Below are positions 33,978-42,072 of a stretch of 42,072 bases of DNA, one piece after another (the stretch's first letter is position 1; the number at the start of each line of letters is the position of its first letter). The stretch is from the NCBI GenBank assembly GCA_946541595.1, contig CAMNJU010000005.1:1-42072 (forward strand), written 5' to 3'. The notes under the pieces are model-generated. The model saw only the letters and a program-made list of their open reading frames with translations, made no database searches and was not told the DNA's origin. A program made the translations under genes and the position numbers. This DNA is from an uncultured Planctomycetales bacterium (GTDB lineage Bacteria; Planctomycetota; Planctomycetia; Pirellulales; Thermoguttaceae).

Positions 33978-36900
33978 ATGATTTCCTTTCGCAACGCTTC
34001 GGTTTTACAAAAACTGTTTGGCGCTCGCAAAGTCCGCGCCTCGCGGAATAATGCGATTGAAAGTCGTCTTTTGCGTATGGAGACGTTGGAAGAACGTAAT
34101 CTTCTGACGGCGTCGGCGGGCGTTGCGGCGCTCGACGCGGTTTCCTACGAGGGCTCGACCTCTGACGTTGGAATCTGGCGAATCGAGCGCGCGGAGTCGG
34201 CGCCGGACGCGCTTCCCGTCTCGTTTAAGCTTTCTGGAACGGCTGCTTGGAGCGTTGATTATCTTCTTTATAACGTAACGACGTCGAGCTATGTAACGCC
34301 GACGTCGGTCTATAATCAAGAGCTCGGCGAGTACGAGACAATCGGCTCGGCGACGATTCCGGCGGGTTCGACGTCGGTCGAATTGGAATTGCAGGCGCTT
34401 TCCGACGCGCTGCAGGAGACGCGTGAAAGCGCGGCGTTAACGCTTCTTGAATCGAACGATTACGACGTATCGGGCGTCGGCGCGACAATTGTCGTCGTCG
34501 ACGCAAATTCCTGGTCGATCGACGTTACGGCGAGCGACGCGCTCGCGTCCGAGTCGTCGTCGGACTACGCGGCGTTTACGCTGACGCGGACCGGCTCTCT
34601 CGATCTTTCTTCTCCTGCGACCGTTCGATTTGAAGTCGGGGGATCGGCGACTCCCAATATCGATTACACGCTTTACAACGCGAATTCTCAAGTCGTCAGT
34701 TTAAGTTCAATTAGCGGAACGAACCGATATTACGGCCATGTTCAAATACCGGCGGGTCAAACGAGCGCGACGATTCAACTTCGTCCGATCAACGATTCTC
34801 TTTGGGAGCCGACCGAAAGCGCGGCGTTCGAGGTCGTGTCGAATCCGTCGAGTTTTTACAACGCGGGGTTCTCTTCGAGCGCGACGGCGACGATCTTTGA
34901 CAACGACGCCTGGACGCTCAACGTTACGGCGGTCGATTCTGAAGGAGCGGAGACGGGCTATGGCGCGCCGTCGAATCCGCTGGTCTTTCGCTTTTCTCGT
35001 TCCGGCGAGACCGACTTTTCGACCTCGACGACCGTATGGTTTGGGCTGAACGGTTCGGCGCTCGTGTCGAGCGACTACAATTTATCGGGCGCGAATTACA
35101 ATACGTCGGCCGGGTATGGCACGGCGACGATACCCGCGAACTCGTCTTACGTCGATCTGACGCTCAACGTCGTCGACGACGCGAGACTCGAACCGACCGA
35201 AACGGTCGGCGTTTTCCTCTTGAACAAGCCGACGGGCGCGAGCGGATCCGATTACGCGCTTGGCGCCGACTTTTTGGCGGCCGGAACGATTTTGGACGAC
35301 GACGGCTGGGCGATAACGGTCGCAGCGACCGACGCTTCGGGCGCGGAAACGCCGTCCGGCGCAAATTCCGATCCGATCGTTTTCACGCTGACGCGAAGCG
35401 GCGAAACGAATCTTTCGCAGTCGACGACCGTCTATTATCGTCTTTCCGGAACTGCGGCGTATTCAAGTTCTTATTATTCGAGCGACTATTCCCTTTCCGG
35501 CGGTTCTTACAACGCGGCCTACGATTACGGCTCCGCGACGATACCCGCGAATTCGACCTCGACGACGCTAACCTTGACGCCGCGCGGCGACGGACTTTAC
35601 GAAGCCGACGAAACGGTCGTCTTGACGATTCTCGACCGTTCGCCCGGCGCGCTTTCTCCGCCCCTTGAGTTCCAGTATGCGGTTGGGGAAGCGGGCTCGG
35701 CGACGGCGGCGATCGCGGACTCCGACTCCTGGTCGGTCGAAGTTTCGGCGACGGACCCTGCGGGCGCGGAGACGTCGTCGGGAACGCCGTCGAATCCGAT
35801 CGTTTTTACGCTGACGCGAAGCGGCGGGACGAACTTGTCGCAGTCGACGACCGTTTATTACGAGCTCTTGGGCGAGGCGAATCCGGGCGTCGACTATACC
35901 GTCTCGACCGGGACGTTTTCCGCGCCTTACGGCTGTATTTCGATACCGTCGAACGCGGCCTCGGCGACGTTGACGCTCTCTCCGATCGACGATTCTTCTA
36001 TTGAAGACCGCGAGTCGGTCGTTCTTCAGCTTTTAGACTGCGTTCCCAGCGCGTTCAATTATTACAATTCGAGCGTTCAGTACGGGTTGGGAGCGTCTGA
36101 CGCGGCGAGCGCGTTTATCGACGACAACGAGAATCGTATCGTCGTCGAGATCGTGGCGCTCGATCCTTTGGCGCGCGAAACGTCGTCGGGCGAGCCGAGC
36201 GACGTCGGAACGTTTCGAATCACGCGAACGGGCGACGCAAGTTCGGCGTTGAACGTCTACTATACTACGACCGGAACAGCTTCGAACGGATCCGACTACT
36301 ATAGTCTTTCCGGCGTCGCGTCGATACCGTCGGGTTCGACCTACGTCGACGTAACGCTAACGCCGTCGAACGATCAGCTTAAAGAACCGACGGAGACGAT
36401 CGTCGCGACTCTTTACGCGCGCGACGACTACTATTATTACGGCTCGGAACTTCCTTACGTCGTTGGCGCGTCGTCTTCCGCGACGATTTACCTCTTGGAC
36501 GACGATCTCGATCCGACGGGCGGACCTTACGTCGTACCGGAGAACGGTTCTGCGCCTTTGTGCGCGTTCGCCGATTTGGAATCAGCGGGCTGGACGGTCG
36601 ATTGGGATTTAGACGGAGACGGAATTTTCGGCGAGGCGGGGCCCGACGCAAGCCGCGGCTCGGAGACGGGTTCGTCGACGACGTATCTCGCTTTCGGAAC
36701 GACCGCGACCGTTCCCGAGCAGAGCTGTTCAATCTCGGCGCGAGTCAGTCGAGGCGCGGCAAGTTGGGTCGCGTCGACGTCGGCGACGATTCGCAACGTC
36801 GCGCCGCAAATCGAGTTGACGTTCCCCTTTTCCGTCGCTCCGGGCGCGACGGCGACGATTTCCGGCTCGTTTGCGGATCCGGGTTCCGACACTTGGACGG

Positions 36901-39900
36901 GAACGATTTTGTTCGGCGACGAAGCGCCCGGCGCGCTTCCCGTTCCGCTCGTTTTCAACGCGAAGACGTTTTCCGCGTCTCACAGTTACGCGTCGTCCGG
37001 GTGGTTCGACGCGGTCGTATCGATCGCCGACGGCAAGGAGACGTCGACGTTAACGCGCCGCGTTAAAGTCGGGTCGCCCGCGGCCGTTGAAATAGCGCTC
37101 GAAGGGAGCCCGACGGCTCTTGTTCCCGGCTTGTCTTCGATCACGTTGAAATCGTTCGAAAAAGACGCGTTCGGGGACTACGTCGATCCTCGGCGCGGCG
37201 AAACGGTCTTCCGACGCTTTACAATTCGGAACCTCGGCTCGGAAACGCTGACGTTCGACGCGTCTTCGATTTCCCTTCCGACGGACGCCGCGCTTGTCGG
37301 ATCGTTTCCGACGTCGCTCGCGCCTGACGAAGAGCGCGTCTTTACCGTCAAATGGACGGCGCGTGGAACGCTCAACGGAACGATCTCGATACCGACGAGC
37401 GACCCTGTCGTACCGAATTTTAGTTTCGCGCTGACCGGCGCGGCCGCGCCGTATACGGCGCCGACGCTCGACGGCACCGCGCTGCTGTACGATTCCGGCG
37501 CCGACGCGACCGATAAAATCACGTTCAATCCGATATTGACGGGAACCGTTTTAGGGAACTTGGCGCGCGGCCGCGTCGACGTCGAATTCGATTTGGACGC
37601 CGATTCGGCTCCTGACGGCGTCGCGTCGCTTTACGTCTCCGGGGAATCGTTTGAATTCGATCCGCGAACGGTCGATTCTTCCTGGCCACGTCCGACCTCG
37701 GGCTCTGCGAACGTTTCCGTTCGCTATCGACTCGTTCATTACGACGACGTCGGCGCGGTCGTGTCGACCGGCTCGTGGAACGCGTTCGCGTACACGCTCG
37801 TTCCGGAACCGGTCGGCTCCTTGAGCGTGTCGAATTTGAGCGTTTCCGAAGGTTTGGACGGGGGGTGGACGCGGCCCGGCTCGGTGGTTTTAAACGGTTC
37901 TGTCGGCGGTTCGGGAACGCGGCAAATCGAAATTGTTTCCGGCGCCAATAGAACGACGCGTACGATTTCTTCGTCGTCGTTTAGCGTTTCGCTCCCGTTT
38001 GGATTCGACTACGGCGTCTCGACGACGATTCAAGTTCGCGCCGGAGCGTACGATTCGACGTATAAGACGGACGTCTACGGTTCTTGGACGACGCTTTCCG
38101 TAACGCCGCAGCTTCCGACCGTTTCGTCCTTTGCTTTTCAGACGAGCGGGGAGAACGGGCCCGCGCTCTCGGGCGTTCTCGCCGGACTTGGCCGCGCATG
38201 CTGCGAAGTCGAGATTTCCTGCGGCGGGGTCGTATTAGGCTCCGCCTGGACGGACGAAAACGGCGCTTTTACGTTTGTTCCCAAGGGCTTGTCGGCCGTC
38301 GGGGGAGTCGTTAGCGGAACGCTGACGGCGCGCGCGGTCTATCGTCCGGCGAACGGCTCGCCGATTTTCGGCGCGTCCGCGACGACGACGATGAATTACG
38401 CGCCCGCGTCGATTTACGCCAGTTCGAGCGTTTCTCTTTTGGAGCCGGGCTCGAATTCGTCGACGACGTCGACCCCTTCGTTTAAAGTTTCCGGTTCTTA
38501 TGCGTCAGACCTCAGCGTCGCGTTCGAATACCGTTGGAAGCTCTCGTCCTCGTACGACTGGTCGACGCCGAGTTTTGTTCTCGGCGCGCTCGACGCCGAG
38601 CTTAACGTCGACGAGGAAGCGGCGAATCTCTATTGGGCCGGAACGTTTACGATCGACGGTCTTTACGACGTAACGAGTTCCAGCGCGAGCTTCAACGTTC
38701 AAACGCGTCCTCTTTTCTACGACGAGCTCGTCGGCGATTACGTCGGAGCGTCTTCCTGGTCGTATTTTTCGGCGACGTTCGTTCGTCCGACGTTTGCCGC
38801 CGCGTCGGTCGCGTCCGCCGCGCTTGCGAATCCGACCGACGGGCTCGGCTTGGCCTCTTCCGACGCGACGATTTCCGGAACGATAAGTTCGACGGGCGAG
38901 CTCGGCGGAATTACGGTCGAATTCTACGTCGACGAGGCGTGCGTCGGTCGTACGACGACCGATTCGGCCGGAACGTTTTCGTACGAGCCGCGCGGTTTAG
39001 CGTTGGGTCAGGTTCAGGTTACGGTCGTCGCTTCGCAATGGAATCCTATAACGCGAACCTATCAGCTCGGAACGCCTCAGGTCGTTTCGTTCAATCATGT
39101 CGCGATTTCCGTTTCAGCGCCTTCGTGGCTCGATCTTCGCCTTGCGGACGACACGGGCTCGTATGGGGACGGCGTTACCGCGAACGCGACGATTCGCGGT
39201 CGGCTCGGCGGCTCGGACTTCGAGAGCGTTTCCGATCTTTTAGTCGAATACGACGTGGACGGAGACGGCGCGCCCGACGGCTGGACCCGAACGAACGCGT
39301 CGGGCGAATTTGCTTTTACTCCGGAATTGACGCCGGGCTCTTATACGGTTCGCGTGCGCGCGGCGCGTTGGGATTCCGGCGCCGGAACGGAAGTCGCGGG
39401 CGTCTGGCAGGGGGTCGCGTTAACGCTCGTCGCGGCCCAGCAGCCCGCCGCGCCGACGATTCGCGAGTTTGGGCCGTCGACGTTTCTGTTCGATTCGCAA
39501 GGAAACAAGACGACGTATTCGACGGGCGTCTCCGGGGTCGCGAGTTCGGAGACGGGCTTTGAGAATCTTTGCGTCGAATATGAGATTCTTTCGGGCGGTT
39601 CCGGATCGCACGTCGGATCCGTTGGTCCTTTGGGCGAATTTTGCTGGGTTCCGACGTCGATCGTTTCGTCGTCGGAAGAGACAAACGTTTCAATTCGCGC
39701 GCGCGTCGGACGTTGGGACGAAGCGACGAACACGACCGTCTGGGGCGGCTGGACGACGACGTCGTTTCTCTGCCGCGCCGCGACCGAATCGGTCGTACTC
39801 GGCTGGAAGAACGAGTCGAGCGATCGTTTGAATTCAAATTACTACGAACGCAGGATCAGCGGCTCGGTCGCGCCGGGCGAAGGGGTCGTCTCTTATTTTG

Positions 39901-42072
39901 TCGAATACGATCTTGACGGCGACGGAATCGCCGACGGCCAAACGACTCCGAATTCAAGAGACGATTTCGCGTTTTACGCCGCGCCGACGCGTTCGACGCT
40001 CTACGTCCGAGTCGTCGACGAACTCGGGGACGGAACGACGCGTCCGTCGAGTCAAGGCTGGCAAACGATCCCGACCTCGTATTACAACGCCGCGTCGGCG
40101 CTCGGAGCGACGACGCTCAAATTGTATTTTGTCGACGACGTCGAGTACGAGCCCTATTTGCAAGTTGGAAACTATACCGGGCCGTATTCGTATCTGACGG
40201 TCGCGCTCGATTACGATTACGACGGAACGCCCGACGCGGCCCTGTCGCCCGACGAGCTCGGCAGAATCCCGCGTTCTTCGATTCTCTTCGCGCTCGCCGA
40301 AGCGAACGTTCGGATTAAAGACGGTTTTTCGATCGTTTACGCGTGGATTAACGCCCCGGCCGCGAATCAAACGGACAAAGTCCCGGTTCCGCTGCTGACG
40401 GGGGACGCGTCGATCTCGGAGATAGTCCGATTCGAATCGTTTATCGCGTCTGCGGAAAGGATATTTGACTACGATCCGACCGAAGAGCCCGACGCGTTCT
40501 CTTACTCGCCGCCGACGCAGGAGTTCGATTACCAGACGACGCCCGAACCGACGGCAAACGCGCGCGCGGAGTTGGCCGTCGGCTCGCAAAGCGACTGGGA
40601 CGTTTTGCGCAGATCTCCGATTCCGGAGATCGCGTTTCCGACGCTCGACGGCGAAGGGATCGATTTGTCGCAGGACGTCGCGCTTCTTCGCGCGCTCGAC
40701 GCCGTCTCCGACGCTTACGACCAGGCGGTTCGCAGCGCGCAGGACGTCTGGACGTCGACCTATCAAACGCTTCGCGACGCTTACGACGCGGCGGTCGGCG
40801 CCGCATGGAACGATTACAGCCGCGAATATTCGCGCAGCGCCGACGAATTTGCGGCTCTTCAAGCGCAAACTTGGGAAGACTCCTCGGAATATCAGGCGAT
40901 TCAAGCGGCGTATCAACGCGATTTTGCCGCGATTGAAGCCCAACGCGCCGCGCAAACCGCCGAAATTTCGTCTTGGTATTCGACGGAAGATCAGTCAATT
41001 ATAAATTATTACAACGCGCATCGTTACGACGCGCACGACTCGAACTGCGGCTATTACGGTCATTCGAACGCGTGCGAACTTTGCGAGCTTCAGGAAAGAA
41101 GACGTAAAGAAGAAGGCTGGGCGCAGCTGGGCGCGCAGCGTTCGCAAAAAGAGCTGGCGTTGAACGCGGAAACGCAAATTCAGACTGCGCTCGCGCAGGC
41201 GCGTCGCGATTCGGCGCTCGCGGACGCCAAAGAGGCGTTCGAAACAGCCCGCAACGACCGTTTGGCGCAACTGGCCCAAGACGCGTCGCAGCTCGGCAAG
41301 GATTACGAGATCGCTGTCGCAAACGCAATTTACGCGTTCTACGCGGGCGGGCCGGACAACGGCTTGGCGGGCGCGGACGAAACGTATCGAAACGCGATCG
41401 CCTCCGCCTCGCAAACGGCGGTTTCCGCCGCTTGGAGCGCCGTTCGAACCGCGGTAACCGCTTGGAAAAACAACGCGTCGACTCCGTCCGATTGGGGAAC
41501 TTACGTCGATTCGCTTTACGCCCTGTCGCAAACGCGGGATCTGGCGGAGTCGAGCGCCTACGTCGCGCAGGTTCAGACGTCCGCGAGCGCGCAAAAGACC
41601 GCCGATATCGCCGCCGCCGTCGCTTATCGCAATTACCTGACTTCGAACGCGACGACGAACTGCGTCGCCGAATGCGATAACGTCGAAAACGTTCGATCCC
41701 TTCAAAACGCCGCCGCCTCCGCGATCGCGGCGAACGAGACCGCGACGAGCGAACTCTATTCGTCCGAACTTATTTCTCAGATTGAAACCAGCCTTTCGTC
41801 GCGGTCCGCGCGAATCGACGAATATTTAATCAACGAGGAGACAAGGAGTTCAATCTGGTATTCCTGCGCGACGTCGCTCGTCGGCGTCACTGATTATTCG
41901 ATTCGTAACGCGGCTTGGAACGCGACGAATCGCTCGCTCGAGATCCTTTCGAAAGCGGATTCGCTCGGCCGTTTTTCAGACGAAGCGTCGCTTTACGAAA
42001 CGCTGATCGATTCCGGCAAAACGATTCAAACGGAAAAACTCGAATTCGACCGCGATCTTCAGCTTGCGCTTT
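33978..42072 (+). CDS. Giant planctomycete surface protein with Calx-beta repeats (3' partial)
   Basis: Translating from the ATG at 33978 gives a frame open to the last base, at least 2698 codons; it is absent from the ORF track because no stop lies in the window. The N-terminus has LLRMETLEERNLLTA, matching the planctomycete extracellular motif (PF07595 type), so export is expected without a classical signal peptide. Six Calx-beta-like domains span about 55-840, with boundaries near 175, 308, 441, 581 and 715, marked by acidic ends such as FDNDAW and LDDDGW. A PKD-like region follows (855-1040), then an ASPM/HYDIN-like immunoglobulin domain (1060-1160), many more beta domains, and calcium-loop motifs such as YDVDGDGAPDG. 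From about 2229 to the edge the protein is helical and Ala/Gln-rich, with a Cys/His cluster. Adhesion or surface structure is inferred. Codons are strongly NCG-biased. Confidence 0.93.
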   Translation, partial: MISFRNASVLQKLFGARKVRASRNNAIESRLLRMETLEERNLLTASAGVAALDAVSYEGSTSDVGIWRIERAESAPDALPVSFKLSGTAAWSVDYLLYNVTTSSYVTPTSVYNQELGEYETIGSATIPAGSTSVELELQALSDALQETRESAALTLLESNDYDVSGVGATIVVVDANSWSIDVTASDALASESSSDYAAFTLTRTGSLDLSSPATVRFEVGGSATPNIDYTLYNANSQVVSLSSISGTNRYYGHVQIPAGQTSATIQLRPINDSLWEPTESAAFEVVSNPSSFYNAGFSSSATATIFDNDAWTLNVTAVDSEGAETGYGAPSNPLVFRFSRSGETDFSTSTTVWFGLNGSALVSSDYNLSGANYNTSAGYGTATIPANSSYVDLTLNVVDDARLEPTETVGVFLLNKPTGASGSDYALGADFLAAGTILDDDGWAITVAATDASGAETPSGANSDPIVFTLTRSGETNLSQSTTVYYRLSGTAAYSSSYYSSDYSLSGGSYNAAYDYGSATIPANSTSTTLTLTPRGDGLYEADETVVLTILDRSPGALSPPLEFQYAVGEAGSATAAIADSDSWSVEVSATDPAGAETSSGTPSNPIVFTLTRSGGTNLSQSTTVYYELLGEANPGVDYTVSTGTFSAPYGCISIPSNAASATLTLSPIDDSSIEDRESVVLQLLDCVPSAFNYYNSSVQYGLGASDAASAFIDDNENRIVVEIVALDPLARETSSGEPSDVGTFRITRTGDASSALNVYYTTTGTASNGSDYYSLSGVASIPSGSTYVDVTLTPSNDQLKEPTETIVATLYARDDYYYYGSELPYVVGASSSATIYLLDDDLDPTGGPYVVPENGSAPLCAFADLESAGWTVDWDLDGDGIFGEAGPDASRGSETGSSTTYLAFGTTATVPEQSCSISARVSRGAASWVASTSATIRNVAPQIELTFPFSVAPGATATISGSFADPGSDTWTGTILFGDEAPGALPVPLVFNAKTFSASHSYASSGWFDAVVSIADGKETSTLTRRVKVGSPAAVEIALEGSPTALVPGLSSITLKSFEKDAFGDYVDPRRGETVFRRFTIRNLGSETLTFDASSISLPTDAALVGSFPTSLAPDEERVFTVKWTARGTLNGTISIPTSDPVVPNFSFALTGAAAPYTAPTLDGTALLYDSGADATDKITFNPILTGTVLGNLARGRVDVEFDLDADSAPDGVASLYVSGESFEFDPRTVDSSWPRPTSGSANVSVRYRLVHYDDVGAVVSTGSWNAFAYTLVPEPVGSLSVSNLSVSEGLDGGWTRPGSVVLNGSVGGSGTRQIEIVSGANRTTRTISSSSFSVSLPFGFDYGVSTTIQVRAGAYDSTYKTDVYGSWTTLSVTPQLPTVSSFAFQTSGENGPALSGVLAGLGRACCEVEISCGGVVLGSAWTDENGAFTFVPKGLSAVGGVVSGTLTARAVYRPANGSPIFGASATTTMNYAPASIYASSSVSLLEPGSNSSTTSTPSFKVSGSYASDLSVAFEYRWKLSSSYDWSTPSFVLGALDAELNVDEEAANLYWAGTFTIDGLYDVTSSSASFNVQTRPLFYDELVGDYVGASSWSYFSATFVRPTFAAASVASAALANPTDGLGLASSDATISGTISSTGELGGITVEFYVDEACVGRTTTDSAGTFSYEPRGLALGQVQVTVVASQWNPITRTYQLGTPQVVSFNHVAISVSAPSWLDLRLADDTGSYGDGVTANATIRGRLGGSDFESVSDLLVEYDVDGDGAPDGWTRTNASGEFAFTPELTPGSYTVRVRAARWDSGAGTEVAGVWQGVALTLVAAQQPAAPTIREFGPSTFLFDSQGNKTTYSTGVSGVASSETGFENLCVEYEILSGGSGSHVGSVGPLGEFCWVPTSIVSSSEETNVSIRARVGRWDEATNTTVWGGWTTTSFLCRAATESVVLGWKNESSDRLNSNYYERRISGSVAPGEGVVSYFVEYDLDGDGIADGQTTPNSRDDFAFYAAPTRSTLYVRVVDELGDGTTRPSSQGWQTIPTSYYNAASALGATTLKLYFVDDVEYEPYLQVGNYTGPYSYLTVALDYDYDGTPDAALSPDELGRIPRSSILFALAEANVRIKDGFSIVYAWINAPAANQTDKVPVPLLTGDASISEIVRFESFIASAERIFDYDPTEEPDAFSYSPPTQEFDYQTTPEPTANARAELAVGSQSDWDVLRRSPIPEIAFPTLDGEGIDLSQDVALLRALDAVSDAYDQAVRSAQDVWTSTYQTLRDAYDAAVGAAWNDYSREYSRSADEFAALQAQTWEDSSEYQAIQAAYQRDFAAIEAQRAAQTAEISSWYSTEDQSIINYYNAHRYDAHDSNCGYYGHSNACELCELQERRRKEEGWAQLGAQRSQKELALNAETQIQTALAQARRDSALADAKEAFETARNDRLAQLAQDASQLGKDYEIAVANAIYAFYAGGPDNGLAGADETYRNAIASASQTAVSAAWSAVRTAVTAWKNNASTPSDWGTYVDSLYALSQTRDLAESSAYVAQVQTSASAQKTADIAAAVAYRNYLTSNATTNCVAECDNVENVRSLQNAAASAIAANETATSELYSSELISQIETSLSSRSARIDEYLINEETRSSIWYSCATSLVGVTDYSIRNAAWNATNRSLEILSKADSLGRFSDEASLYETLIDSGKTIQTEKLEFDRDLQLAL
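35362..35866 (+). repeat. Near-identical DNA segments in adjacent Calx-beta repeats
   Basis: A segment of about 70 bases starting ATCCGATCGTTTT at 35371 recurs at 35794 with few changes (for example ACGCTGACGCGAAGCGGC in both). The offset is 423 bases, exactly 141 codons, one Calx-beta unit. Similarity at the DNA level suggests recent duplication or gene conversion between the fourth and fifth repeats. Confidence 0.7.

Noticed and set aside
34005-41705. Many track ORFs of 60-333 residues on both strands
   Set aside because: They are Arg/Ser-rich shadows of the single long frame starting at 33978, produced by its GCG/TCG/ACG/GAC codon habit.

Overview
The window looks like a piece of a Planctomycetota chromosome with mid-range GC. 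This is inferred from gene content: an N-terminal planctomycete extracellular motif on a giant surface protein, a secreted DUF1080 protein, DUF1573 and DUF11-repeat proteins, a GCGTTK-type lipoprotein, a TolC lipoprotein, and a habit of NCG codons (GCG, TCG, ACG) that throws up long false antisense ORFs. I cannot place it below phylum. I saw no tRNA, rRNA, CRISPR array, transposase or phage gene.

Layout. (1) 1-3.6 kb: 3' part of a large one-pass membrane protein ending in LysM, with two apolipoprotein-like helical stretches and an Asn/Tyr-rich tract. (2) 3.9-5.8 kb, plus strand: a promoter, a dipeptide-epimerase-like enolase-superfamily enzyme, and a PduO-type cobalamin adenosyltransferase. 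(3) 5.7-9.3 kb, minus: tsaE followed by an overlapping YfhO-like polytopic membrane protein. (4) 9.4-13.6 kb, minus: a DUF11-repeat envelope protein and a DUF1573 protein, each with its own terminator. (5) 14.5-16.5 kb, plus: a secreted transglutaminase-like/TPR protein. (6) 16.6-17.7 kb, minus: a lipoprotein. (7) 18.0-21.7 kb, minus: an lplT-aas pair for lysophospholipid uptake and reacylation, coupled by an 8-base overlap and a TTG start. (8) 22.0-24.9 kb, minus: an exbB/tolQ-like gene and a divergent rpoN. (9) 25.1-28.7 kb, plus: pgk, a fumarylacetoacetate-hydrolase family enzyme, and a DtxR-type metal repressor with a dyad in its leader. (10) 28.8-33.1 kb, minus: an HTH-EIIA regulator, a TolC lipoprotein and the DUF1080 protein. 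(11) 34.0 kb to the right edge, plus: a giant gene with no stop in the window, at least 2698 codons, ABSENT from the supplied ORF track because it runs off the edge. All track ORFs across 34.0-41.7 kb are shadows of it.

Much of the window concerns the cell envelope: surface and secreted proteins, phospholipid repair, efflux, a proton channel and possible peptidoglycan-peptide salvage. It also carries two regulatory proteins often linked in other bacteria (sigma-54 and an EIIA-Ntr-like protein). The most notable items are the giant Calx-beta protein with its helical Cys/His-containing tail, the sigma-54 factor with a threefold repeated insertion and weak region I, the perfect 16-bp inverted repeat between rpoN and lplT, and the symmetric dyad in the DtxR-family leader. 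I found no defined multi-gene system that I can call new.
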